Positions 1 through 6,169 of a stretch of DNA of 13,084 nt are shown one piece after another. The stretch is taken from positions 1 to 13,084 of the forward strand of contig JAGZCC010000063.1 of assembly GCA_018369555.1 (NCBI GenBank), written 5' to 3'. A model generated the notes under the pieces. That model searched no databases and had not been told where the DNA came from. It saw nothing but the letters and a program-made list of their open reading frames with translations. Source of the stretch: Thomasclavelia spiroformis. GTDB taxonomy: Bacteria > Bacillota_I > Bacilli_A > Erysipelotrichales > Coprobacillaceae. Both the position numbers and the translations under genes were made by a program. The stretch's first letter is position 1; each line of letters starts with the position of its first letter.

Positions 1-52
1 AAAACCGTCATCAACTACGGATAAATAAAGTTGATAGAGAGGAGAAGGTATA

Positions 53-1438
53 GTGTATAATGACCAATTAAATGAGTCAATTACAATATACCAGGAAATT
101 ATGAGATTATTTAATACACTTACGAACAAAAAAGAGGAATTTAAACCACTTCGTGATGGAGAAGTAAGTATTTATGTTTGTGGGCCTACAGTATATAATT
201 ATGTGCATATTGGTAATACTCGACCAATGATAGTTTTTGATGTTTTAAGAAGAACATTTGAATATTTAGGTTATAAAGTTACATTTGTTTCTAATTTTAC
301 AGATGTTGACGATAAAATTATTAAAGCGGCAAAACAAGAAGGAATCAGCGAAAAAGAACTTACAGATAAATATATCAAGGCCTATGAAGATGTTCGTCGT
401 GATTTAAATTTACTATTTCCAACGTATGCACCTAGAGTGACTGACACAATGAAAGCTATTATTGATTTTATTGATGGTTTGGTAAAAACTGGGTATGCAT
501 ATGAGGTAGATGGCGATGTTTATTTTAGGGTTTCAAAAATAGAAGAGTATGGACAACTTTCAGGAATTAAAATTGAAGATTTAGTTGCAGGAGCAAGTGA
601 ACGTGTTGATAAAAATGATAAAAAAGAAGAATCAACTGATTTTGCGTTGTGGAAAAAAACTGATGAAGGAATTCGTTTTGATAGTCCATGGTCAAAGGGG
701 AGACCGGGGTGGCATACTGAATGTGTTGTGATGATTAATGATATTTTTGAAGATGGTAAAATTGATATTCATGGAGGTGGGCAAGATTTAAAGTTCCCAC
801 ATCATGAAAATGAGATTGCTCAATCTATGGCTTGTCATCATCATCCAATAGCACATACTTGGATGCATAATCAAATGATTAATATAGATAATCAAAAAAT
901 GTCTAAATCATTGGGTAATGTTGTTTGGGCTAAGGATATGATAAATGATTTAGGATGTAATGTTTATAAATGGTTTATGCTATCTAGTCATTATCGTAAT
1001 CCGTTAAATTTAACAGATGCCGTTTTAAATAGTGTGAAAAAAGAAGTGGCTAAAGTTGATAATGTGATTAAAAATGTATCTTTGTATTTACAGGTAAATG
1101 GATTGAGTGGTAATGAGTATTGTAAAGAAACTATTGATACTATGGTTAAAGCGTTAGAAGATGATTTAAATACTTCGTTAGCGTTGACGCAGATTTTAAA
1201 TCAGGTTAAGACTTTAAATCAATTAATGCGTGTTAAAGAAAAAGATGATGAATCGATTTTGATAAATTATAATACGTTAATGAAAATGGTTTCGGTGATA
1301 GGCTTTATTTATCGACCATATCAACTTAACCTGGAAGAAAAAGAGTTATATAAAAAATGGGTTGAGGCAAAAGAAGCTAGAAAATTTGAGGTGGCGGATA
1401 AATTACGTAGTCAATTAATTGCTAAGGGGATAATTTAA
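53..1438 (+). CDS. cysS: Cysteinyl-tRNA synthetase (CysRS)
   Basis: Class I aminoacyl-tRNA synthetase that charges tRNA-Cys with cysteine in the cytoplasm. The Rossmann catalytic core carries the HIGH-type motif HIGN at residues 52-55 and the KMSKS loop at 282-286. The zinc site that recognises cysteine is complete: C43 in VCGPT, C224 in GWHTEC, and H250 and E254 in FPHHENE. A helical tRNA-binding tail follows; 461 aa is normal for the family. The start is uncertain. GTG at 53 has a strong AGGAG site at 40-44, but homologues usually begin near RLFNTLT, which points to the in-frame ATG at 101 with only a weak AGGA four bases upstream. The GTG start adds a 16-residue extension that I do not recognise from the family. 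The stop codon overlaps the mrnC start by one base, so the two are co-transcribed. The function is near certain. Confidence 0.96.
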   Translation: MYNDQLNESITIYQEIMRLFNTLTNKKEEFKPLRDGEVSIYVCGPTVYNYVHIGNTRPMIVFDVLRRTFEYLGYKVTFVSNFTDVDDKIIKAAKQEGISEKELTDKYIKAYEDVRRDLNLLFPTYAPRVTDTMKAIIDFIDGLVKTGYAYEVDGDVYFRVSKIEEYGQLSGIKIEDLVAGASERVDKNDKKEESTDFALWKKTDEGIRFDSPWSKGRPGWHTECVVMINDIFEDGKIDIHGGGQDLKFPHHENEIAQSMACHHHPIAHTWMHNQMINIDNQKMSKSLGNVVWAKDMINDLGCNVYKWFMLSSHYRNPLNLTDAVLNSVKKEVAKVDNVIKNVSLYLQVNGLSGNEYCKETIDTMVKALEDDLNTSLALTQILNQVKTLNQLMRVKEKDDESILINYNTLMKMVSVIGFIYRPYQLNLEEKELYKKWVEAKEARKFEVADKLRSQLIAKGII

Positions 1439-1815
1439 TGCGAACAGATTTAATTAATGCGAGTGTGTTGGCATATTTAGGTGATAGTGTTCTTGAGGTG
1501 ATGGTTAGGGATTATTTAGTTAAAGAAAGTAAATTGGTTAAACCTAATGATTTTCAAAAAGAAGCAGTTAAATATGTTTCGGCAAGTTATCATGCAATGT
1601 TTATGCACGCTATGATATCAGAAGGTTTTTTTACAGAAATAGAGGTAGGAATTTATAAACGAGGTCGTAATACTAAAGGTGGAAAGAATGAAAGTCTTGA
1701 TCATCTGCATTCTACTGGGTTTGAGGCTATTATTGGAACATTGTATCTTCAAGAGGATTATGAGCGTTTAAAAATTATTTTTGATAGGTATAAGAAGTAT
1801 ATAAATGAAAAATAA
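1438..1815 (+). CDS. mrnC: Mini-ribonuclease III
   Basis: Dimeric RNase III-like enzyme lacking the double-stranded RNA-binding domain. In Bacillus it matures the ends of 23S rRNA. The 125-residue product is a lone RNase III catalytic domain. The signature LAYLGDSVLEV at residues 11-21 carries the catalytic D16, and the second acidic motif GFEAIIGTLYL carries E96. The basic KRGRN segment at 74-78 is also typical of the family. ATG overlaps the cysS stop (TAATG), with an AGGGGA ribosome binding site at 1425-1430. It sits directly after cysS and before rlmB, as in Bacillus, which groups it with another 23S rRNA-processing gene. Confidence 0.93.
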   Translation: MRTDLINASVLAYLGDSVLEVMVRDYLVKESKLVKPNDFQKEAVKYVSASYHAMFMHAMISEGFFTEIEVGIYKRGRNTKGGKNESLDHLHSTGFEAIIGTLYLQEDYERLKIIFDRYKKYINEK

Positions 1816-1851
1816 TATGAGATAAATTTGAGACGAAAATAGGTGGAAAAT

Positions 1852-2577
1852 ATGAAACAATATATATATGGTAGAAATACAATATTAGAAGCTTTAAAGG
1901 GAGAAAAGAGAGTATGTACAGTGTACATTCAAAATAGTATAAAAGATAATAGAATACTAGAACTTTGTAAAAAAAAGAAAGTTCGCATCAATGTAATCGA
2001 TAAGTCTGAATTTATCAAGAAATTAGGAAATGTTAAGCATCAAGGAGTCATGGCAGAAGTTGAGGAATATCGATATTATGGTATAGATGAAATACTTGCA
2101 GATATTCCAAGTGGTAAAATGCCGTTGTTATTAATGCTTGATGGTTTGGAAGATCCGCATAATTTAGGTGCTATATTAAGAACATGTGATGCAATTGGGG
2201 TTGATGGCGTAATTATTGGTAAAAATCGTAGCGTAGGATTAAATGGAACTGTAGCCAAAGTTTCAACTGGTGCTATTGATCATGTCAAAGTTGCTCAAGT
2301 GACAAATCTGACAAGAACATTGGAGGATTTAAAGAAACGTTCTTTTTGGGTAGTGGGTTGTGATCTTGATGATGCACAGGATTATCGCCAGGTTGATTAT
2401 AATATGCCGCTTGTAATTGTGATTGGTTCTGAAGGCTTTGGAATTTCAAGACTTGTTAAAAAGGCATGTGATTTTAATGTTATTTTACCTATGGTAGGTC
2501 ATGTTACTTCGTTAAATGCCTCTGTTGCTACGGCAGTTATTTTATATCAGGTACACAATTCTCGTAATCCTTTATAA
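1852..2577 (+). CDS. rlmB: 23S rRNA (guanosine-2'-O-)-methyltransferase RlmB, TrmH/SPOUT family
   Basis: SPOUT-class enzyme that 2'-O-methylates a guanosine in 23S rRNA (G2251 in E. coli) using S-adenosylmethionine. An N-terminal substrate-binding domain (about residues 1-75, YIYGRNTILEAL) resembles the L30e fold. The knotted catalytic domain follows with the three family motifs: NLGAILR at 104-110, GSEGFGIS at 192-199 and SLNASVA at 220-226. I chose ATG 1852, giving 241 aa, because AGGTGG at 1841-1846 sits five bases before it. The in-frame GTG at 1843 lies inside that site. It lies 36 bases after mrnC and 18 bases before the sigma factor gene. TrmH-family paralogues exist, but motif content and position favour RlmB. 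Confidence 0.93.
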   Translation: MKQYIYGRNTILEALKGEKRVCTVYIQNSIKDNRILELCKKKKVRINVIDKSEFIKKLGNVKHQGVMAEVEEYRYYGIDEILADIPSGKMPLLLMLDGLEDPHNLGAILRTCDAIGVDGVIIGKNRSVGLNGTVAKVSTGAIDHVKVAQVTNLTRTLEDLKKRSFWVVGCDLDDAQDYRQVDYNMPLVIVIGSEGFGISRLVKKACDFNVILPMVGHVTSLNASVATAVILYQVHNSRNPL

Positions 2578-2589
2578 AGCAGAAAGGAG

Positions 2590-2607
2590 GTAACCGTGAA
2601 CGGTTAC
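2590..2607 (+). promoter_or_regulatory. Inverted repeat over the sigma factor ribosome binding site and GTG start
   Basis: GTAACCG (2590-2596) and CGGTTAC (2601-2607) are perfectly complementary around a TGAA loop. In RNA this seven-base-pair hairpin would pair the last base of the Shine-Dalgarno sequence and the first base of the GTG start codon. It could restrict translation initiation, or the DNA dyad could be a protein site. Either role is inferred. Confidence 0.45.
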
Positions 2608-3213
2608 GATATTGAGGAATTGTATTACTTGTATCGGCAAAATAATTCGATTGCTAAGATTTTGTTAATTAAATATTGTTATTGGAAAGCTGAGTTGATG
2701 CTGCCGATGTATTATTTTTATAATGGAATTTTTTATAATGAACGTGAAGATTGTATTCAAGAGATAGTAACTTTGGTTTTTCGAAATTTAGATGGGTATC
2801 GTCCAGATAAGGGTGGTTTAGTAAAGAGTTATATTTCATTGATTATGCAACGGGCGATTAGTACAATTATTGTAAATGAAAGAAAAAAAGGGTTAAGGAA
2901 GATAAGAAATACATATTTTTCATTAGATGGTTATTGTGGTGAGGATAATAATATTGCTAATATCGAAGTTGTGCGAGATAGTAAATGCCAATATCAACCT
3001 GATAGGTGTATGGAAAATAGAGAACAAAAAGAAATATTGGAAGAGTTTGTGATAGAGAATTTTTCTATGTTGGAACAAGTTATAGTTAAAGAACGGGCGC
3101 TTGGTTATAAAAATGTAGAAATTTCAAAAATGTTGGAAATTGATATTAAAAAAATATATAATGCTAATTATCGAATTCGAAAGAAGCTGTCAAAACTAAA
3201 ATTGTTTGACTAG
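2596..3213 (+). CDS. Sigma-70 family RNA polymerase sigma factor, sigH-like by position
   Basis: Small alternative sigma factor of 205 aa. Region 2 spans about residues 20-103, with an EDCIQE helix at 51-56, YRPDKGG at 68-74 and a basic RKKGLRKI end that fits core binding and -10 recognition. Region 4 spans about 145-200; its helix-turn-helix (VEISKMLEIDIKKIYNANYR) would bind the -35 element. Region 3 is a short linker. In Bacillus the stationary-phase factor SigH sits just before rpmG-secE-nusG, so this is probably its positional orthologue, although the protein is divergent and the target promoters are unknown. The GTG start at 2596 follows a perfect AGGAGGT at 2585-2591. A 7-bp inverted repeat covers the end of this site and the start codon. 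The yacP gene found before sigH in Bacillus is absent. Confidence 0.85.
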   Translation: MNGYDIEELYYLYRQNNSIAKILLIKYCYWKAELMLPMYYFYNGIFYNEREDCIQEIVTLVFRNLDGYRPDKGGLVKSYISLIMQRAISTIIVNERKKGLRKIRNTYFSLDGYCGEDNNIANIEVVRDSKCQYQPDRCMENREQKEILEEFVIENFSMLEQVIVKERALGYKNVEISKMLEIDIKKIYNANYRIRKKLSKLKLFD

Positions 3214-3239
3214 TTGATGTATTTATGATAAATTATAAT
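3206..3239 (+). promoter_or_regulatory. Possible promoter for rpmG-secE-nusG
   Basis: At the end of the sigma factor gene there is a TTGACT at 3206-3211 and a perfect TATAAT at 3234-3239. Their spacing of 22 is too long. Alternatives are TTGACT with TAAATT at 3229-3234 (spacing 17), or TTGATG at 3214 with TATAAT (spacing 14). A start here would let rpmG-secE-nusG be transcribed apart from the upstream genes. The exact pairing is unclear. Confidence 0.35.
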
Positions 3240-3261
3240 AGCATAGAAATGAGCTGATTAT

Positions 3262-3411
3262 ATGAAACAAAAAGTAATTTTGGTATGTAGTGAATGTTTA
3301 TCAAGAAATTATACAATTACCAAAAATAAACGAGTGAATGTTGAAAGATTGGAATTAAAAAAATATTGTAAAAAATGCGGAAAACATACTTTACATAAAG
3401 AAACGAAGTAG
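3262..3411 (+). CDS. rpmG: 50S ribosomal protein L33
   Basis: A 49-residue basic protein of the large ribosomal subunit. It has the two CxxC pairs of the zinc-binding form of L33: C9-S-E-C12 and C36-K-K-C39, the latter inside the typical LELKKYCKKC segment at 30-39, followed by the conserved tail HTLHKETK at 42-49. Length and motifs match the L33 copy found before secE in Bacillus. ATG 3262 is preceded only by a weak GAG at 3251-3253, so its ribosome binding site is poor compared with its neighbours. The TAG stop overlaps the AGGAGG site of secE, which suggests coupled translation. The CxxC form needs zinc, unlike the zinc-free L33 paralogue many Firmicutes also carry. Confidence 0.93.
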   Translation: MKQKVILVCSECLSRNYTITKNKRVNVERLELKKYCKKCGKHTLHKETK

Positions 3412-3422
3412 GAGGTATTGGT

Positions 3423-3611
3423 GTGAAATTTAGAGATTGGTTTAATTTAAAGGGAATTAGAAGCGAAATTAAAAAAATTAGCTGGTTAAGTAAAAAAGAA
3501 TTGGCACAAAATTCTGCAATTGTATTGTTGTTCTGTTTTGTTTTAGGGTTATACTTTTTTGCAGGTGATGCAGTAATTGCTCTTATTTTTAAAGCGTTGG
3601 GGATAAACTAA
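3423..3611 (+). CDS. secE: Preprotein translocase subunit SecE
   Basis: Essential small membrane subunit of the SecYEG protein-export channel; it clamps SecY. The 62-residue product has the short Gram-positive form: an amphipathic N-terminal helix containing the conserved IKKISWLSKKEL stretch at 16-27, then a single transmembrane helix at about 31-57. GTG at 3423 is used, with AGGAGGT at 3410-3416 overlapping the rpmG stop and six bases of spacing. GTG at 3421 is out of frame. One base separates its stop from the nusG start, so the two are translated together, as in almost all bacteria. Confidence 0.93.
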   Translation: MKFRDWFNLKGIRSEIKKISWLSKKELAQNSAIVLLFCFVLGLYFFAGDAVIALIFKALGIN

Positions 3612-3612
3612 T

Positions 3613-4170
3613 ATGACAGGAATGAACGATGAAGGAAGACAGTGGTATGTAGTTAATACATATTCAGGTCATGAAAATAAAGTTAAAGAAAATTTGGAAA
3701 AACGTATTGAATCAATGGGGCTACAAGATGTTTTGTTTCAAATTGTTATTCCAGAACATGTGGAAACTGAAATTAAAGATGGTAAGAAAGTTACTAAAAC
3801 TAAAAATATGTTTCCAGGTTATGTTTTAGTAGAAATGATTATGACTGATGAAGCATGGTATGTAGTTCGTAATACATCTGGTGTTACAGGGTTTATTGGC
3901 TCTTCTGGTGGTGGAGCAAAACCATTTCCTCTTCAAAGAAGTGAATTGGATCCAATTTTAAAAAAGATGGGATTGAGTAGTACTACAGTTGAAGTGGATT
4001 TTCAAGAAGGTGACGAGGTTGATGTTATTGATGGACCGTTTGTTGGAAAAAGAGGTAAAGTAGAAAGTATTGATACTGAAAAAGAAATAGCAAAGGTATT
4101 AGTTGACTTTTTAGGGAATTTAACACAAGTTGATATTGAATTGACTCAATTGCAAAAAGTGGATATTTAG
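3613..4170 (+). CDS. nusG: Transcription elongation and antitermination factor NusG
   Basis: Binds the clamp of RNA polymerase and modulates pausing, Rho-dependent termination and coupling to ribosomes. The N-terminal NGN domain is visible from QWYVVNTYSGHENKV (residues 10-24) through FPGYVLVEM (68-76). The C-terminal KOW domain lies at about 133-160 (GDEVDVIDGPFVGKRGKV). At 185 aa it is the usual length, with no large insertion. ATG 3613 has a GGGG element 10 bases upstream; the in-frame ATG at 3622 is less likely. In most Firmicutes rplK and rplA come next, but here a hairpin terminator follows the gene and the next coding sequence is an unrelated decayed enzyme. Confidence 0.96.
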   Translation: MTGMNDEGRQWYVVNTYSGHENKVKENLEKRIESMGLQDVLFQIVIPEHVETEIKDGKKVTKTKNMFPGYVLVEMIMTDEAWYVVRNTSGVTGFIGSSGGGAKPFPLQRSELDPILKKMGLSSTTVEVDFQEGDEVDVIDGPFVGKRGKVESIDTEKEIAKVLVDFLGNLTQVDIELTQLQKVDI

Positions 4171-4173
4171 AGT

Positions 4174-4207
4174 AACAATGTCTCATATTATGTGACATTG
4201 TTTTAAT
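4174..4207 (+). terminator. Intrinsic terminator after nusG
   Basis: AACAATGTC (4174-4182) pairs with GACATTGTT (4194-4202) in a perfect 9-bp stem, followed by TTTTAATTT. The T-run is short, so termination may be incomplete. It closes the cysS-nusG operon. Confidence 0.65.
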
Positions 4208-4234
4208 TTGAGGATATAATTGATGTTATATAAT
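4207..4234 (+). promoter_or_regulatory. Possible promoter for a short transcript
   Basis: TTTGAG at 4207-4212 and a perfect TATAAT at 4229-4234 are spaced by 16 bases, just after the nusG terminator. A start near 4241 would produce an RNA ending at the hairpin at 4289-4340. The -35 match is weak. Confidence 0.35.
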
Positions 4235-4240
4235 TAAAGT

Positions 4241-4340
4241 GGTAGAATAACGATCAAGAAGTTAATAGGATTGTTAATTTAAGTAGGCAAGATTGCAAAA
4301 ATTATACTATTTATGAGTATATTTTAATGCGGTCTTTTTT
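4241..4340 (+). ncRNA. Candidate small RNA or attenuated leader
   Basis: Between nusG and the decayed glycosidase I see no open frame of useful length. The segment starts after a TATAAT-type promoter and ends in a strong hairpin with a T-run, so a discrete RNA of about 100 bases is possible. A 9-bp inverted repeat, GATTGTTAA (4269-4277) and TTAACAATC (4344-4352), encloses the terminator. This RNA could be an independent sRNA or an attenuator of the gene that starts at 4494. It matches no riboswitch or T-box consensus that I recognise. Its existence is inferred only from the flanking signals. Confidence 0.3.
4289..4340 (+). terminator. Intrinsic terminator in the nusG-glycosidase gap
   Basis: AAGATTGC (4289-4296) pairs with GCGGTCTT (4329-4336), including two G-U pairs. 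An upper stem joins 4299-4308 to 4316-4325 (TATACT with AGTATA, then A-T pairs around one mismatch), with the loop ATTTATG. TTTTTTG follows. The shape is that of a rho-independent terminator. Confidence 0.6.
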
Positions 4341-4378
4341 GTTTTAACAATCTAAAATATTTAAGTAAAGGAGGGATA

Positions 4379-4417
4379 GTGAGTATATTGAGAATAAATA
4401 TATGTTTTGATACATAA
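4379..4417 (+). other. Possible 12-codon leader peptide
   Basis: A strong AGGAGGG at 4369-4375 stands four bases before a GTG that opens a 12-codon frame (MSILRINICFDT) ending in TAA at 4415-4417. A good ribosome binding site with no longer frame behind it is unusual. It could be a leader peptide or chance, and nothing shows that it is translated. Confidence 0.2.
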
Positions 4418-4696
4418 AGTTTTTTGTATACAGTATAGAAATTGGAAACAGATAATAAAATACAACTATAAAAGATGTGAGGAATGGAGAAAAATGAAAG
4501 TAAAAGGAAAAAACAAGTAAAGTATTAAAAAGTGGTTTAGCTGCAACATTTGCTTTTTCGTTAGTTGCAACTAATCCAAGTCAAATTTTAGCACTTTCTA
4601 ATGTAAATAATGCTACTGAAAATGTAACAGCAGATATTTATTCAAAACTACAAAGTGTTTCTTACATGTCAGATGTGGAGATGAGTTTAGAAGGGG

Positions 4697-5215
4697 GAAG
4701 TTAATGTTGTAGTACACGGGGAACAAGAAACTGCAACATTGCCAACGTTAGAAAAAATCTTGAAGGATAATGGGATTTCTTATGTTATTGGACAAGAAAT
4801 TGATGAAAATAAAGCTAATATTTTAGTTTCTTCATCCAAAGATCATTGTGATGATTGTGTAAGTGAGGATAGCGCCTTAAGTCAAAAAGAAGGTTATATT
4901 TTAACTGCTAGTGATGATGAAAATAGTAAAGGTGAAATTACTATTATTGGTGCAGATGTTGATGGGGCTTATTATGGAGTTATTACTCTTGGACAAATTT
5001 TGGATCAAAGTATTGATAATAAATTTGCAGAAATTGTAGTAAGTGATTATCCTGAAATTGAATTCCGTGGATTTATTGAAGGTTTTTATGGTATTCCATG
5101 GACTCATGAAGAAAGAATGAGCTTAATGAGTGATACTGGTAAATATAAGATGAATACTTATATTTATGCGCCAAAAGATGATCCTTATCATAGATCTCAA
5201 TGGAGAGAATTATAA
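4697..5215 (+). pseudogene. Fragment: GH84 N-terminal domain and start of the catalytic barrel
   Basis: Readable part of the decayed glycosidase. The GH20b-like N-terminal domain ends at DGAYYGVITLGQIL, followed by the GH84 signature EFRGFIEGFYGIPW and the segment NTYIYAPKDDPYHR. That segment carries the catalytic Asp pair of the family, encoded at 5177-5182. From TTG 4739 it would give 158 aa, but that codon has no ribosome binding site, and the frame continues upstream to 4697, where a G-run breaks it from the signal peptide. The barrel stops after roughly its first quarter, so the fragment should be inactive. Confidence 0.75.
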
Positions 5216-5264
5216 CCAGAAAAAGAGGCAGCTCAAATTACTGAATTAGCAGAAGCTGGAAAGA

Positions 5265-5924
5265 ATTACTGAAGTTAAACTAGAATTTGATAGTACTAAA
5301 CCATTGCCAATAATTTATGAAATCGTTGCAACTCAAAGAACTGCAGTAGAAACTGACAAAACAGCTTTAAAAACATTTATCGATAAAGCTAGTGGATTAG
5401 AAGTTGATAAAGATAAATGTACAAAAGATACATGGGTTGCGTTTGAAACAGAGTTAAATGAAGATAGAGCTGTATATGAAGATGAAAATGCAATGCAAGA
5501 AGAAGTAAATAATGCATACAATGAATTAGTAACAGCATTCTTGAACTTAAGATTAATTCCAGATAAGAGCTTATTAGAAGATTTAATCAATCAAGCAGAA
5601 GGATTAAATGCTGCAAACTATACAAAAGTATCATTTGATGGATTAACAAAAGCCTTAAATGAAGCTAAAGCAGTATTTGATAATCCAAATGCAACGCAGA
5701 GTGAAATAGATAGTGCAAAAGCTACATTAGAAAAAGCAATTGCAGGATTAAAAGCTAATCCAAGTGCACCATCAAATGTAGATAACACAATAAATTCACC
5801 ACTAAATAATGATGATACAACTGTAAGTGTAAAAACAGGTGATGATGCACTAGTAGGAACATTAGCAGGATTAGCATTATTAAGTATTGTAGGAACTGAA
5901 GTTCTTAGAAAAAAAGAAGATTAA
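5265..5924 (+). pseudogene. Fragment: two FIVAR repeats and a KTGD wall-anchor signal
   Basis: C-terminal part of the same decayed gene. Numbered from TTG 5304 (206 aa), two FIVAR modules lie at about 16-83 and 87-150. Each is a three-helix repeat of the DK..L..LI..A kind, common in surface proteins of Gram-positive bacteria. A low-complexity linker follows at about 151-175, then the anchor at 176-206: VKTGD, a hydrophobic helix and RKKED. This resembles a sortase substrate signal, with VKTGD in place of the classical LPXTG. The frame opens upstream at about 5253 without a start codon or ribosome binding site, so translation by itself is unlikely. Confidence 0.75.
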
Positions 5925-5931
5925 TGTATTT

Positions 5932-5960
5932 AAAGAAGTAGTTTAGGCTACTTCTTTTTT
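5932..5960 (+). terminator. Intrinsic terminator after the decayed glycosidase
   Basis: AAAGAAGTAG (5932-5941) pairs perfectly with CTACTTCTTT (5948-5957) around a TTTAGG loop and runs into T to 5960. This is a clear rho-independent terminator that has survived the decay of its gene. Confidence 0.85.
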
Positions 5961-6108
5961 GATTATTTTTATATTATAGGGTTATTTAAATATAAATTGG
6001 TAAAAATGTGTTTATAAAGAAAAAAGTGGGAAAAATGAATATATTTAATGTTTGGTTATATGAAAAAAATTAGAATGGTTCAAATTTCATTGCTTAAATC
6101 GAGTGAAT

Positions 6109-6147
6109 TTGCATTTATTGAAAAAAAGTGTTATACTTTATAAGTAT
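6109..6147 (+). promoter_or_regulatory. Promoter of the NlpC/P60 gene, with a palindrome over the -10
   Basis: TTGCAT at 6109-6114 and TATACT at 6132-6137 are spaced by 17 bases, 33 bases before the start codon. The inverted repeat ATACTT-TAT-AAGTAT (6133-6147) overlaps the -10 and could be an operator, which is inferred. The rest of the gap at 5961-6108 is AT-rich with nothing I recognise. Confidence 0.5.
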
Positions 6148-6169
6148 GCTTTAGATAGGAAGTGAATTA

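Larger units (their letters stand above)
4494..5924 (+). pseudogene. Decayed secreted GH84 beta-N-acetylglucosaminidase / hyaluronidase with wall anchor
   Basis: Remains of a large surface glycosidase of the C. perfringens NagH/NagJ type, which removes GlcNAc from mucin or hyaluronan-like glycans. It begins at ATG 4494 behind GGAG (4486-4489). Four lesions are visible. (1) Frame is lost in an A6 run at 4508-4513; one more A restores MKVKGKKTSKVLKSG and joins a signal peptide (hydrophobic LAATFAFSLVAT). (2) Frame is lost in G5 at 4693-4697; one G fewer restores LEGEVNVVVHG. (3) A TAA at 5213-5215 interrupts WREL-PEKEA, where homologues have Tyr, so TAT to TAA is likely. (4) Near 5258-5266 the frame jumps from the early catalytic domain (LAEAGK) to a C-terminal segment (RITEVKLEF), so most of the catalytic barrel and any middle modules are deleted. 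The C-terminus retains two FIVAR repeats and a KTGD sorting signal. It cannot make an active enzyme as read. Single-base lesions could be sequencing errors; the deletion could not be one. Confidence 0.87.

Noticed and set aside
1..50. C-terminus of an upstream gene or a T-box leader before cysS
   Set aside because: Stops occur in all three frames within the first 53 bases, and the short tails match no family I know. A CCGT/ACGG hairpin at 5-20 lacks the T-box sequence and a T-run.
4335..4350. Second Rex-like site (TTGTTTTAACAA)
   Set aside because: The half-sites are too close; the 18-base spacing of a Rex dyad is not met, and it is better explained as the T-run of the terminator plus an inverted-repeat arm.
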